This document shows, piece after piece, positions 11,599 through 22,900 of a DNA stretch of 64,000 nucleotides (positions are counted from its first letter, which is position 1; each line of letters begins with the position of its first letter). The stretch comes from Pezizomycotina sp. ARF18 (Eukaryota; Ascomycota), in NCBI GenBank assembly GCA_002224055.1, contig AZLU01000033.1:124001-188000 (forward strand), given 5' to 3'. The notes below the pieces were generated by a model. The model did not search any database. It saw only the letters and a list, made by a program, of their open reading frames with translations, and was not told the origin of the DNA. The translations under genes and the position numbers were made by a program.

Positions 11599-11815
11599 AT
11601 CTTCTCTTTCAAGAAGGGGGGCTTTGGAGTCTGCGGAGAAGAGCAACGTAAGTTTGGAGAAATCGTAGGAGAACTAAAAAGCAACAGTTGGTGTATTTTT
11701 CTTGAACGCGGAAGCTTCCTTAATTAGAGAGAGTATTGGATATGGATTTGGGGCCGTTTTTTTCGGTTGAAATGAAGAAAGTAAAGGGAAGACGCGAACG
11801 CGCGAAATTTGGATC

Positions 11816-11869
<54 letters not shown>

Positions 11870-12829
11870 TGCAGTAGGTATTATTATTATTTTATTAGGG
11901 CAAATTTACGCACAAGCGATTTTATTTCCATTTCCGCCTACTTACCACCGAGATCTTCGAATACAGAGAGGGATCATTCAAGATAGTCGGTACATACTTG
12001 CTTCCATACTTCAGGTCTTCTTGCTTCACACACTTCATTCTGTATATATTTTTGATTCCTCACAGTAAGTAAAGCATCATTGCGCAATTACCACGCAAAG
12101 GAGATCATCATTTATAGACAAAATAACCAATTACCAAAGGTCTTACTTAGCCTGGAGAATCAAAACGTCAAATGATATTTTAATAATTCTCACTTGGATT
12201 AAAATGATCATCATAATTGCTATTGTATTGGCCTACTTCGTAGGGTCCCAGACTATTGTATTGGTTAGCTTGGTGAAAGGGTCCTCAGCTCCCATCACAA
12301 TCGACAATTCCCATGCTTGTCTAGGACGTATTTATTAAGCAGAAACTATAGTACACCCTCCAGACTCCAGTTAGAACTCGGGGCAGCTGAGTCGTTCAGG
12401 CTAGAGATCCATGCACAATATGAAACCGCCTACCTCGGGGGAAAATACCTGCATATTTTATTCTGTCCGCCCTGATTAAATCATTCCTTCCTGAGGAAGA
12501 GAGGGAAAGAGGGAAATATCCTAGCAGCAGTATTCTACCTCTTACATGTCTAGTTTTAGATGAGGAAAAACATGCTGTATATAAAGAGCCGAAATATCGG
12601 ATCCAGTCACTCTGAGGAGCCGTTGGGAGAACATACCTGGTATGCAACGCAAATCAGGCAGCATACTAACAGCTCTTATGATATTTTTAAGAACTGATAT
12701 ATCCAAAATTTATATTTGTAGAATGAGATTGACTGATAAAGAAAAACCTCTAGGACTAGTCTCCAGCGATCGAGCTATTATTGTGAATGCAACAAGATAA
12801 AATAGAACTGCGAATAGTTATTATAGAAA
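11599..12829. other. Intergenic stretch upstream of POLD2 with A44 tract
   Basis: About 1.2 kb between the POLD2 start and the Oma1 stop. It contains an uninterrupted run of 44 A at 11821-11864, the longest homopolymer in the window, about 220 bp upstream of the POLD2 ATG. I saw no coding blocks, tRNA or transposon end in the rest. Confidence 0.7.
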
Positions 12830-14017
12830 TCAAAATGATTTTGGTCCTTTTTTTAATCTAGCGCTACAATGAATAATGCTTCTATAACGTGCGATGCTTG
12901 TGCGTATATACAAGATCAAATAGCTAATTATCAAACGCAAAAATGAAACGCAATGTTTTGGAAGGTGGAGTGTATAAAACGAAACATCTACCTTACCTTT
13001 TCGCCTCACCCGCCTAATTTTCCTCTCGAAATGTCTATCACCAAATGTCTTCACTGAAGCCGACTTGAAATCCTGTACGTAGTCTAGCAATGTGCCGCAG
13101 TCGCTCTTCTGGCGCTGGTCCATTGCTTCCGGCATCCATCCCTGGATGGTTGTTATCCGGTTAACATTCGAAGGGTGCGTAGAAAAGAAACTGGGCGGGG
13201 CCATCTGTTCCTTCAGCTGCATCCGCCTCCACATTTCCACGGCTTCCCGGGGTTATAGCATGCTTGGCTCATGAGCATCAGGCCTATGTAGTCTGCCTCA
13301 GTTTCCTGCTTTCGTGACGCCGGCTTGAAATACGAGGTCTGCGAGAATGCTCGACAACAGTCGGGCGCACCCATGGTGAGTGCCGCTAGGTATACAACGG
13401 CAAGCACGACCATCCACTGGCTCATCCTCTCAGCGGCATGGGACGCGACGACGTGACCGATTTCGTGTCCCAGGACGGCTGCCAACCTGTCCTCCGTATC
13501 TGCGACGTCCAAAATCCCACTAAAGACGAACACTTTACCGCCTGGGATCACGAACGCATTCGCCTGTGACTTGTCATCGACGACGTAGGCTTCCCACGAG
13601 AGGTCCGTGAGGCCAGACGCCGGAATAAGCCGCGACAGGACTTTGGCGACCTGTCTGGACTTTGGGTGATTTGGCGGCAGGATCCTGTGAGAGTATTCCT
13701 TCAGTATCGACGCGTACAGCTCCTTGCCAGCTCCGCTTCCCTTTCTTTGGAAATGACATTGAACCGTCGGCGGCCGGACAGCGGGACCTGCTCAAGGTTC
13801 GTAACGTATACGACACCGCCAATCCCGGCAGCCACGCCTAGCAATCTAATGTTTCGGTTTGGGTTCGGGCTGAACGGGAAAATCTTTGGTAGGTGCCATT
13901 ACTCCTGGATACGGGAGAGCAGGAAAGAAAGTGGTGTTGACTATCTGATGCTGCAATCGTGAATCTCGTCCGGCCAGAGAGCGGTGGCCTTAGCCGCGGA
14001 ATCATGCGTCGTATCAT
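12830..14017 (-). CDS. OMA1: Mitochondrial inner-membrane metalloprotease Oma1 (peptidase M48C)
   Basis: Zinc protease of mitochondrial stress response and membrane-protein quality control. N-terminus MIRRMIPRLRPPLSGRTRF (ATG 14017) is a basic import signal; an in-frame ATG at 14050 is the alternative. It is followed by a hydrophobic segment LLGVAAGIGGVVYVTNLEQV (about 13850-13790), the M48 core GGKVFVFSGILDV, then LAAVLGHEIGHVVASHAAER with the HEIGH zinc motif (about 13490-13430), a hydrophobic stretch, and QETEADYIGLMLMSQACYNP carrying the third zinc ligand Glu (about 13305-13250). FFSTHPSNVNRITTIQGWMP (about 13190-13130) is the conserved C-terminal block. Frame changes lie near 13240, 13550 and 13850. 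The true C-terminus is uncertain: after about 13010 the open frame runs to 12830 without family-like sequence and may include an intron (AAAAG/GTAAGG). Confidence 0.9.
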
Positions 14018-15256
14018 AGAATTAGAGTCGCTATCCGATAGAACACCCAAATGATTAAAGGTATTGAGCTACCTGGTAGGAGACGTATCCTCTCTGTATC
14101 TAAGTTTCTCTAATGGTCCCTTGACAAATTTTCTTTCGTGTAGAGGTTTATCGATCGCTGGTGTGGATCCCCGCCGCTTTCCTTCTAGAACCAACGATAA
14201 TAAAATAAAAATAAATAAATGTGGGGAGCCTCGAGTAGCACCAATCGGAAATGCTACCTCAACCCTCTTCCTTCCCCAACTCTCTACATTACTATTATCT
14301 ACCAGGTATTGCTTCTACTTGGCTTACAGGTTCACGAAAAGATATAACACATATCGGTAGTGAAAGGAGATTAATTTTAAAAAACGAAGCTATGCCGGCG
14401 TTTCCGTTTATCTAGCCATTGAAAATCCGATTGCTCCCTGTCTGTTCATAGCTTCTTTTGCTTCTTCTTCTTCTTCTTCTTCTTTCATTTTCTACCGATT
14501 TATTTCTTCAAAGGGAGAACAAGTCCTTCAGAAGAGCGAGCATGATTTGAGATCGACAGGAGTTTCTCGCCCGATCGATTAAGTAACGATCAAGCGCTCC
14601 TGCAGCTACTTGATAGACATGGCCAACAAAGCTGTGCAGTATATAAGAATCAAGACTGGTTTACCGGGAATGCGAGGTTTGCGAAACCCGCAAGTGCACC
14701 CGGAACACTTAATGAATATCGAAGAGATCAAAGAGATGAGAATCGAGTGGCAGTTGCAAAAGAGACCATGAGGATGCGCAATTGCGCGTATGCCTGCTCC
14801 ACTTCCCTTCGCAGTAATGAGCCCTTCCGTTGTCGCTGCACAGGTTACCCTGTTTTATTTTGATTTTACATTTTTTTACTTATTATGAAAATAAAATGAG
14901 AAAATTCACTCATTGACGACTTGACGCTTCCTTCGGGGGAATCGGAAAGTACGATTAGAAGAATTTCACGAAAGCGCGCTTTTTTCCCATGAATTTCGAT
15001 GCGGCTATAGACGTGTGGAGACCCCGTCTCCAAAACTATTGCCTCACCTTATCCAACCAATTCATTTTCCTCGTCAGCTGGAGAACGAATGAAACGCCTA
15101 AATGTCTCATGCTAGCCCGGCATTAAGGCCATTGGGAGGGAAATAGAGAGGAAAAAAAAAGAAAAGGGCATTTGTGATATTCACTAGAAGGTACTGTATC
15201 AATCGCTCTTCTTTTAACCTCTACACTTTTCATAGCTCACATAATTGTTGAGGTTG

Positions 15257-15276
15257 TGACGTCCCGTTACGGGAAC
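15257..15276. promoter_or_regulatory. CRE-like TGACGTCC overlapping a GTCCCGT-ACGGGA palindrome
   Basis: TGACGTCC at 15257-15264 runs into TCCCGTTACGGGA (15262-15274), an odd-length palindrome. bZIP factors of the CREB/ATF type are known to bind TGACGT cores. Binding here is inference. Confidence 0.4.
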
Positions 15277-15552
15277 AAGTTAAAATGCGGTGCAACATCG
15301 CCTTTCTTTTTAAAAAGGGATCTTTTAAAAAGTGAACGGAATGCTCCCTCTTTTAAAAATAAAAAAATAAAATAACTATCGGCGGGCATGGGGCCAAGTT
15401 GTTTAAGACAACTAACTGGGAATCGTTCTCAAGATTATGCTCACTCGACAGGACGCAACGATCATGAGAATCTCCAAAGAAATTAAATAACGGGCGAGAC
15501 CGTTGCTGTGCGACCTCTAGACCCTACCGCAAGGAAGTGGGTATCTGTATTT

Positions 15553-15609
15553 TGACGTCAGTTCCCGTCATGTCAGTTCCGGGTCTAAAATTAGCCAATG
15601 AAAATTGGC
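15553..15609. promoter_or_regulatory. Consensus CRE plus inverted pair of CCAAT boxes
   Basis: A perfect 8-bp CRE TGACGTCA lies at 15553-15560. It is followed 33 bp later by GCCAAT-GAAA-ATTGGC (15594-15609), two CCAAT boxes facing in opposite directions, four bases apart. CRE sites are read by bZIP ATF/CREB factors and CCAAT by the HAP/NF-Y complex. The site lies about 1 kb upstream of the surface-protein ATG and 1.5 kb upstream of the OMA1 ATG, so which gene it serves is unclear. Confidence 0.5.
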
Positions 15610-16591
15610 GTGGTGTTGGCGACCGGCCCACTTGCCATGTTCCTTACAGAAGCGCCGCATTGGCCTTGTTCCTGGTTTGAAACGGGCCTCTGATAAACAG
15701 ACTTCCGGAGAGTAGGGAAAGACTTTCGGGGGAAGGGAAGACGGGCTGTTATTCCCTTTACCTACCTTTAACTCCTTTCTACTCTCTTCTCTAGTCTTTC
15801 GTTCTTTTATTTCTTAAACTGTTCCTCCTTACCTTCCTTCCTCCTCCAAGGATTCATCAGGTACTTGTACGGAGTAATATTAAATGTGAGTTTGTCCGAT
15901 TCCATTGTGGTCCCTGCTGCACGTAATCGTGCATAGGCTGAAAGTCTGTTCGCTCACTCATATTCGAGAGGGGAAAGAAAAAATGAGGGCGGACTTTCTT
16001 TCTTTTCCTTCCTGAATGGCCGAGCGGAATCAACACCCCTTGTAAAGATCGACACCGCAACAGGCACTCTGTTGCAAGACTCGTATCAAGCTGTTTTTCA
16101 TTATTCTTATCCAACGGCATCGACAAGTCCTGGTTGCTTGCCTTGCTTTTCCCTTCCTTGCGCTCTTCTTTCTTTTCTTTTTTCCCTTCGCATTTCCTAC
16201 AGTGGATGGGAAATCCAAAAAGAAAGGAACAACAGGAGAACACATCCTTTTTTTATTTGGCTATTGTAGTAGTGCGCTCTAACTTGCCTAGATGTTAGGT
16301 TGTTGCTTCTGGCTTCATACCATCTATTACGCATGTTCGCAGTAATAGGCTCGAAGGAGTTTTCTTTTATAAATATGATGGATCCCATCTCTCTTGGGCA
16401 TTCAATATCTCAACCCTTCACAACAACAAAACATAAAGGAACCAGTGTTAGTTTTCGCTTGGATTTCGACTGCTGCGCGCGTAATTCTTCTTCAACCTCT
16501 CGACCATCTTTTAGAATAACTCTCGTTTCGACTTTACAAACCTTCCCTCTTCAACGTTCGTTCACTTTTTTTTTATTTAATAACGACTAAA

Positions 16592-17374
16592 ATGGCTCGC
16601 TTCAATACGAAATCTTTCCTCGTTGCAGCTCTGGTTGCTGTGCTTCGGCTCAACAATATGGGTGGTGGTAGCGGTGGACAAGAAGTGAGCGTGAGCCAGC
16701 AGGCTCCTGCTGAGACTGCCGCCGCTCCTCCTTCTTACGGAGGCAGTGAGCAGGCTCCTCCCGCTGCTGAGACTTCGGCTGCCCAGGCTCCTCCTTCTTA
16801 TGGAGGCAGCGAGCAGGCCCCTCCAGCTTGGTCAGTCTCCCCAGCTGAGGGTGGTCAGGCTCCGTCCGAGAGCTCGGGCGGCCAGGCGCCTCCTTCGGAA
16901 ACTGCCCCTCCGGCTGGTCAGCAGAGCCCTCCCGCTGAGGGTGGTCAGTCCCGCCAGCTGAGGTGGCCAGGCTACTCCTACTGAGGGCGCCCCCGCAGAG
17001 ACGGAGTCGCCTTGCCCGAGGGAATGGTCCCCGGAGAGGAGACTGCGGCCCCAGGAGAAGAGACCCCTTGCCCTACGTCCGGTGGTGAGTCTCCCGAGCC
17101 GAACCAATCCGCTCCCATGCCGACGATGAGCGTCGTTCCCGGTGGCCAGTCCGCTGGTAACGCAAGCGCCGGTAACGAAACATCCCCTGTCGCCCCGCCG
17201 GCTATCAACTCCGGCATAGTCGTCTACTCTTCGGCGTTCGCCCTGTCGGTACCGTCATCACGCTGTTCTGTTCAACATGTAAAAAAACACGACACCAAAA
17301 CCAAACTACCGCCAGCGGTCCTCTCGACACACCTCACGATCATCCCTTCTGCGTTGGCGCTGAGCGCATTTTGA
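16592..17374 (+). CDS. Secreted or GPI-anchored Pro/Gly/Ser-rich repeat protein
   Basis: Starts MARFNTKSFLVAALVAV, a basic n-region followed by a hydrophobic core. Restoring one base near 16648 continues it as ASAQQYGGG, a good signal-peptide cleavage site, whereas the frame as given reads LRLNNMGGG. The mature part repeats the units QAPPSYGGSEQAPP and related Pro/Ala/Ser/Gly blocks (about 16700-16960). A second frame from about 16980 continues with EETAAPGEETPCP and MSVVPGGQSAGNASAGN, and ends near a hydrophobic stretch INSGIVVYSSAFALSV (about 17205-17255) that resembles a GPI-attachment tail. The nominal stop used is at 17372-17374. Such low-complexity proteins are common fungal cell-wall proteins; no specific orthologue or function is recognised. 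Convergent with ornithine decarboxylase. Confidence 0.65.
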
Positions 17375-18484
17375 TACCTCTATTTTTTCCCCTGTTGTCC
17401 ATGAGACACGCAGCCAAACTATAAATATGCATATAAATAGATCTAAGAATTTAAAATCCCGTTCAGCTTAGTATATTTTTTTAATAGTAATTTAAAACTT
17501 TCTTGTATCTTCTTCACCATTTATTGCTCGAACAGTTCGTCTTTTCCAGTTAGAATGACCGAAATGTGAATTACAGTTGTTAAGAAAAATATATGTGCGG
17601 ATAAATGTGCAAGATGAGAATCTTGGAATAACCAGCCATTCATAGGATCAGTCGGTAGTGAGATTCGGATCAAAATACTCCAGAGCTTGGCTAAAAGTCT
17701 CGTAAGCTCCGGAAGCCTAGACCCCTACATCCTAGGATTCTAGGTCCTTACAATGATTTTTGAAAGACCTCACACATATTTAACCAGGATACCTTACGTA
17801 TGTTATTCAGTGCGCACACGAATAAGCGCTCATAACGGTCATATTAATCATTAAAATTCATCAACTAGAAACGTGAATGGGCGCATCAATGTTACACTCG
17901 CCATGGCATTCCTTGCATTCTTAACGATATCTTCATTACGGTATCATAGGGGCAAGTTAATCCGAAACTGTTATCGAGTGGACCCTAGTAAAGCAGGAGC
18001 GCAGCCGCGCGTTTCGCAACAAGATCATTATCGATAATCGAGCTTCATGTTTACGAAACTAGTTTTTACAAATATATATAAGCGTATGCAAAAAGTGTGG
18101 ATACCTATGCATTAACTATCACATATCTGGAACTGTGTGATATTGTATATACCTGATTCAAAGTTTGATCAGACGAAACTAGATCTATTAATCAATTTGA
18201 CAAATAGCTTTAGAAAACATTGGAAAGAAAATTAAATTATCATTACTCGTTTGGATATTAAAGAGAGAGAGAAGAAAAAAGACTGCTACTTAAAAGAGGA
18301 AAAACAAGGATAACTTTTTGATGTCTAGGAGAACAAAAAAAAAGGCCTCCAATTACGATTCGTACATCTAAGTCGTAGCAAGCTGGAGGCATATGTACGG
18401 TATATATTGTATGTATAAAAGGTGGTAATCCCGACATTTCTTGTTTAAGATATTCTACGGATCCACCCAGTCGGTATTATTTTT
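17375..18484. other. Intergenic stretch between convergent genes
   Basis: About 1.1 kb of AT-rich DNA between two convergent genes. I saw no gene, RNA or repeat of note in it. Confidence 0.6.
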
Positions 18485-19971
18485 TTAATTAGGACTGGAG
18501 GAGAGCTGCAGCGCCGGGTTCACTGCAGACGTAGATACGTCGTGGTTGTCGGTGAAACCGTTGAACTTGGTAGCGGAACATTTGCTGTAAGCACCCATCT
18601 CGTTAAAATACAACCAGTCGCCGACATTGAGGACGTCCGGAAGAAGGCAAGAGGCGCTGATGCAGTCGATGCCGTCGCACGTGGGCCCCAGACGAGTACT
18701 TGGTAGAGCGGCTGTCCAAAGCTTTGCTGGCGACCTTACCGTGTAGTACTTCTTGCCCACGCGGAGAGCCTTCGGGACGGGCTGCTGGTGATCGAAAAAG
18801 AATTCCACTGAAGTTGCCGTAAACACCGTCGTTGAGGTACAGCATGTAACTGTTGAAGCCGTTCTCATTCTGAACCGTACGCCTCGCGATGACGTGAGCG
18901 GCAACAGTGAAAGCGGAGGCTACGTAGTAGCGACGCGGTTCAGCGATAACGCGGACGCTAGCAGGGAAATAGTCGTCGACGGCCGGACCGAGAATCCGAG
19001 CAATGTCCTCAAAGTTGTCGTGTCCGTATCCACCTCCACATCCAGCAACTTAAGGTCGTAGCCGACACTAGCCGCCTCGTCAAACACCCCCTCGCATCCT
19101 TGACTGCCTGAAGGAATGCGGTGGGGTCATAAGTACCGGAGCCCACATGGAAGCTGACACCGACGACATTTGAGTCCGAGCTCCTTGGCGAGCTCCAGGA
19201 GACCTCGGGTGCTATCGAGAGGAGCACCGTACTTGACAGAGAGCCTGCAAAGGGCCTTTGAATCATCGGTTGCGATGCGGAGGACGAGGCGAGCAGACGG
19301 AAAGAAACGCTGGCATTTATAAGTTCTTCGGCATTGTCAAACGTCATGAGCTCAACGCCTTGGTTTGCTGCATAGCGGATGTACGAGCTCGTCTTGCAAG
19401 GGTGAGCGTAGATTATCTTCTCGGAAGAAACACCTAGAGCCAACACTTCCTGAATTTCGGCCTTAGAAGCGCAGTCGAACCCGCAACCAAGCTCAGCGAG
19501 TAGTTGCAGAACATTCTTGTCAGGATTACACTTGACAGCTGTTCAAAATAAAGAAAATATGTTAGTTTCATCAAGGTTTTCTCCAAAGTATAATAGGCTA
19601 AAGTTGATCTGTCAAGACAAAGAACGAAAGGACAAAAGAGTGGGAAAAATGTATCGTATCTTACCATAGAAGGGCTCAATACGCGGAAGGTTCAACTTCC
19701 AACGCTTATGCTGACGGTAGACTTCTCCCAAGTCGGCCACGAAGAAAGCATCTTCACCTCCTGCGTCACATTCGTCGGCGTTGATAGACTCGATACGGGA
19801 ACGGAGAGCTTTTTCGATCAATGCTCTGGATGCAGCCTTCTCAGTTGCATCATAGTATTTGGATATCAGAGCAGCAGGAGCCATCGACTTGGTCTTCTCC
19901 GAAGCACTGCGATCGAAAGTAACGGAGGGGCAAGCGGTTTGCAAAAGAACTTCAGTTTCCGCAGCCACCAT
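18485..19971 (-). CDS. SPE1: Ornithine decarboxylase
   Basis: PLP-dependent enzyme converting ornithine to putrescine, the first step of polyamine synthesis. Start [19 protein letters not shown] at 19971, then [19 protein letters not shown]. The PLP-binding Lys lies in [12 protein letters not shown], split by an intron (about 19663-19541). Further blocks are [19 protein letters not shown] (about 19495-19435), [18 protein letters not shown] (about 19420-19370), [17 protein letters not shown] (about 19165-19115), the catalytic Cys motif [12 protein letters not shown] (about 18690-18650), [19 protein letters not shown] (about 18620-18565), then a C-terminal tail and stop at 18485-18487. Frame changes occur near 19165, 19065, 18900 and 18700. 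The frame stays open about 145 codons upstream of the ATG (to 20406), but that part shows no family similarity; I treat it as leader. No antizyme gene is visible nearby. Confidence 0.93.
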
Positions 19972-22900
19972 TGGTAAAACTCGAACTTGGTCTATTGATT
20001 GGTGTCGGATTTTCGTGTCTATATGTATACGCTTTGTTCCTCTTGTTTTATTTGATTTACTGTACTCGATCCCAGCAAACGTTAAGGAGGTCGTAAGCAA
20101 ACGGTGTCGTAGTAGACAAGGCGCGGGCGGCGCGACCCTTCCTCTTTTAGAGGAAGGAAACACGTTAGGAGCGCTATGCGGCAAAGATTTTGCTTTGGAA
20201 GCCTGAGCTATGTTCTCACTAAACTCAATCCCCTCGATGTCCGAAAGCGCTCTGATAAGGTCGGAGTAGCTCTTATGCGGGTAGCGTAGGAACGAGTCGT
20301 CTCCCTCGGATGATCGGAATAGGAACAGCGAATAACAAAAGGTCGAAGGCGTTTCTGACAAAATATTAAATCGTTTCTTTCGAGTCTGCCTCTGTCTGTT
20401 CAACAAAGGCGTTCTCTGATCTTGTTCGTTGAAGGCGAAATAATCTTGCTATAAAAAGATAGAGCTAGCTGAGCTTCTCATCAAACACCGAGCAGAAGAA
20501 GAAAAAAGAGTTATCGAAGGTTAGCTAAAGTACGAATCACATTTCTAGGCCACATCTGAATCAATTCCAACATGCTACTCCGTCATATGAATAGCCGAGA
20601 ACGTAGAGCTCTCGGTGGCGGTGAACTTACCAATTGACAAGCACTATATGTGTATGTTAATACTTATATATATCCCTAACACGAAGGATTGTGCTATTTC
20701 TCTTTTGAAATGAAGAGAAGCAATTTGAAATTAAGGTGATTAAGAAAAAGAGAGATACGTATATGCAAATTAGAGTATACTGAATATAAGTATATCTTGA
20801 CTTGTAGTCGATAGAGAGAGAGAGAGAGTTCTATTAGTCTTCTTCTGTCTCGTGGTGGGCAATTCCCCAGTACTTATATTTATATCTGGGTCTAGAGAAG
20901 GTGTTCGGAAGGGGGGGAATTATACTAAACGTTTGGCTTTGCTTGTGCAGTGAGGGAAGAGCAAGTAGTGGTAGGGAGACAAGAAAAAAAGAAAAAAGAA
21001 AATTGAATTAAAAAATTTTTCTCGATTAAGAAAAAAAAGAAAAAAAAAAAAAAAGGAAAGAAAAGATGAAAATTGCAGAATTTGAAATGACACACGCAAA
21101 AAAAAATTTTTTTTTTTTTTTCCCTCTCTCCCAGCAAAAACTTCTTGCGTTTTGTCAATAGTCTTGTAAGTATATATATATATATATAGGAAAAAAATAA
21201 AATACCAACCTACTTTTTAGATATTAATAATACTTAAGTATTTACTATTAATAAATAATGTATATCTCAATATCTAACAACTTAAGTAGAATATTCTTTA
21301 TATGAATCACTATTATCACGAGTTATAAGCCTTCAAGCAGTGGTTGAGTTAATTGCTGAATGAATCTATCATTTTTATTATACCACGCTGGTTATACAAG
21401 TAGTCTTGCCCGTCAATTGCGGCTTTTCTCTTCTGTTCTGGTCTCCTTCCGTATCGATGCTTTTTGGACAGGTCATGATCGAAGCTCTTTTTTATTATTA
21501 CGACCGTACTGGTACTGATAGATCGGTAATGCCTTGAAGAAAGCCAAAGAAGTAAGTGTAAATTCAATTGACTTTGTGGCTCTGCAGATATTGTGATCAA
21601 CCCCTGGTAAGCTCTCGTCCCTCAGAGATCCAAGCTCGTTTCGGGTGTCATACCTCTCTTCTTTTCTGTCGATACATTGACGAACTAGCGCAGCTGAAGC
21701 ACAAGCACGAGAAAAAAAAAAAAAAAAAAAGGCTCGTCTCCGGGTGGAGCGCCCTTATTGACATATAGGCAACTGGGAAAGGCGTGTATTGACCAGCAAT
21801 GCAACCCAACCCTTCTGATTATTCCCAAGGATTACGGGATTTTCTATCAATTATATCCCTATAGACTGCATATTTAACATATATCGAGAGGACTAGTGCC
21901 GTCAATCCCCGATGGGCTATACGGTATTAAAAAGCACCGGGGACTGCTCTTTCTACCTGCAGAAGAGGGGTTAACTCGCCATCAATTTCCCTAAAAAAAT
22001 ATAATTTCGGACCCTTGGGTCTAAGCATTAAAAGGGAAAGAAGGAGAAAGCGTACCACCAAAGAGACGATAAGATATATCGTTCTCTCACTCCCACTCCC
22101 CCCCCCTTTTCCTTTTCTTAAATTTTCGCTCAACCACTAGCGGTCGGGGATGGTATCATAATGATCCTATTTACATGCAGCAGCTGCTGCAGGTCTTCTC
22201 ACACATTGATTTACCTACCTAGACTCTTCCCCACCGCCGCTCTTTATTTGTGACTGTTTAAGAATATTACTGAATGATCATTGGAAGCATTATTTTTTGC
22301 CATTGCATTGGTCGGGGACAAGAAGCGTTTTTGCGGGAATTTCAGACCGACAGCACTTCTGAAGAGAAAGACTGTTCATAGCTTCATTAACACCTTTTCC
22401 CGATGGATCGAGCGAACTTGAGAGAGCGATCGATAGTGAGAGACAAAAAAGAAAATCACGCTTGCATAGAACGAAGTGAAAGGTGGGCTATATTTTTTAG
22501 TGGGAACCCTTTCTCTTTTCGCATGTGAATCAAGCTACTAGTACTAATCCACCACTTAAAAAGTATACCAGTCAAGGGCCACTCGAAGCTGCTTGAATTT
22601 TGACGGAGGGCGTTCTCAACTTCTCATATGTACTTAAGAATACCCAGACTTATCGCGAGACCTCTCAATTCATGTCTCATCGTAGGACACGATAGATGGA
22701 TTTACTTTGTGCGACCGTAAATAAACCCCCCCCCCTTCTAGAAGATATCTGGAATGTTGTTGATGTTCGTATTTCAATTCTCTTTTTTTTTTTTTCTTAT
22801 TTTGCAGTTTCAAATTTCTTTTTCGTCCGATCTTTCTTTTTGACACTACAGAAAAGGAACTTCTAGAAAGGTGGTACGAGCTTTCCAAAAAAAAAAAAAA

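Larger units (their letters stand above)
14018..16591. promoter_or_regulatory. 2.6-kb divergent intergenic region upstream of OMA1 and the Pro-rich surface protein
   Basis: No gene recognised. A CTT repeat lies at about 14454-14485. Promoter-like signals cluster at 15245-15620 (see separate entries). A pyrimidine-rich belt follows at about 15770-15850, typical of fungal transcription start regions, and 15870-16590 could hold a long 5' leader, possibly with a leader intron, for the gene starting at 16592. Confidence 0.55.

Noticed and set aside
20925-21158. Phe/Lys-rich open frames around homopolymers
   Set aside because: They arise from A and T runs and have no family similarity.
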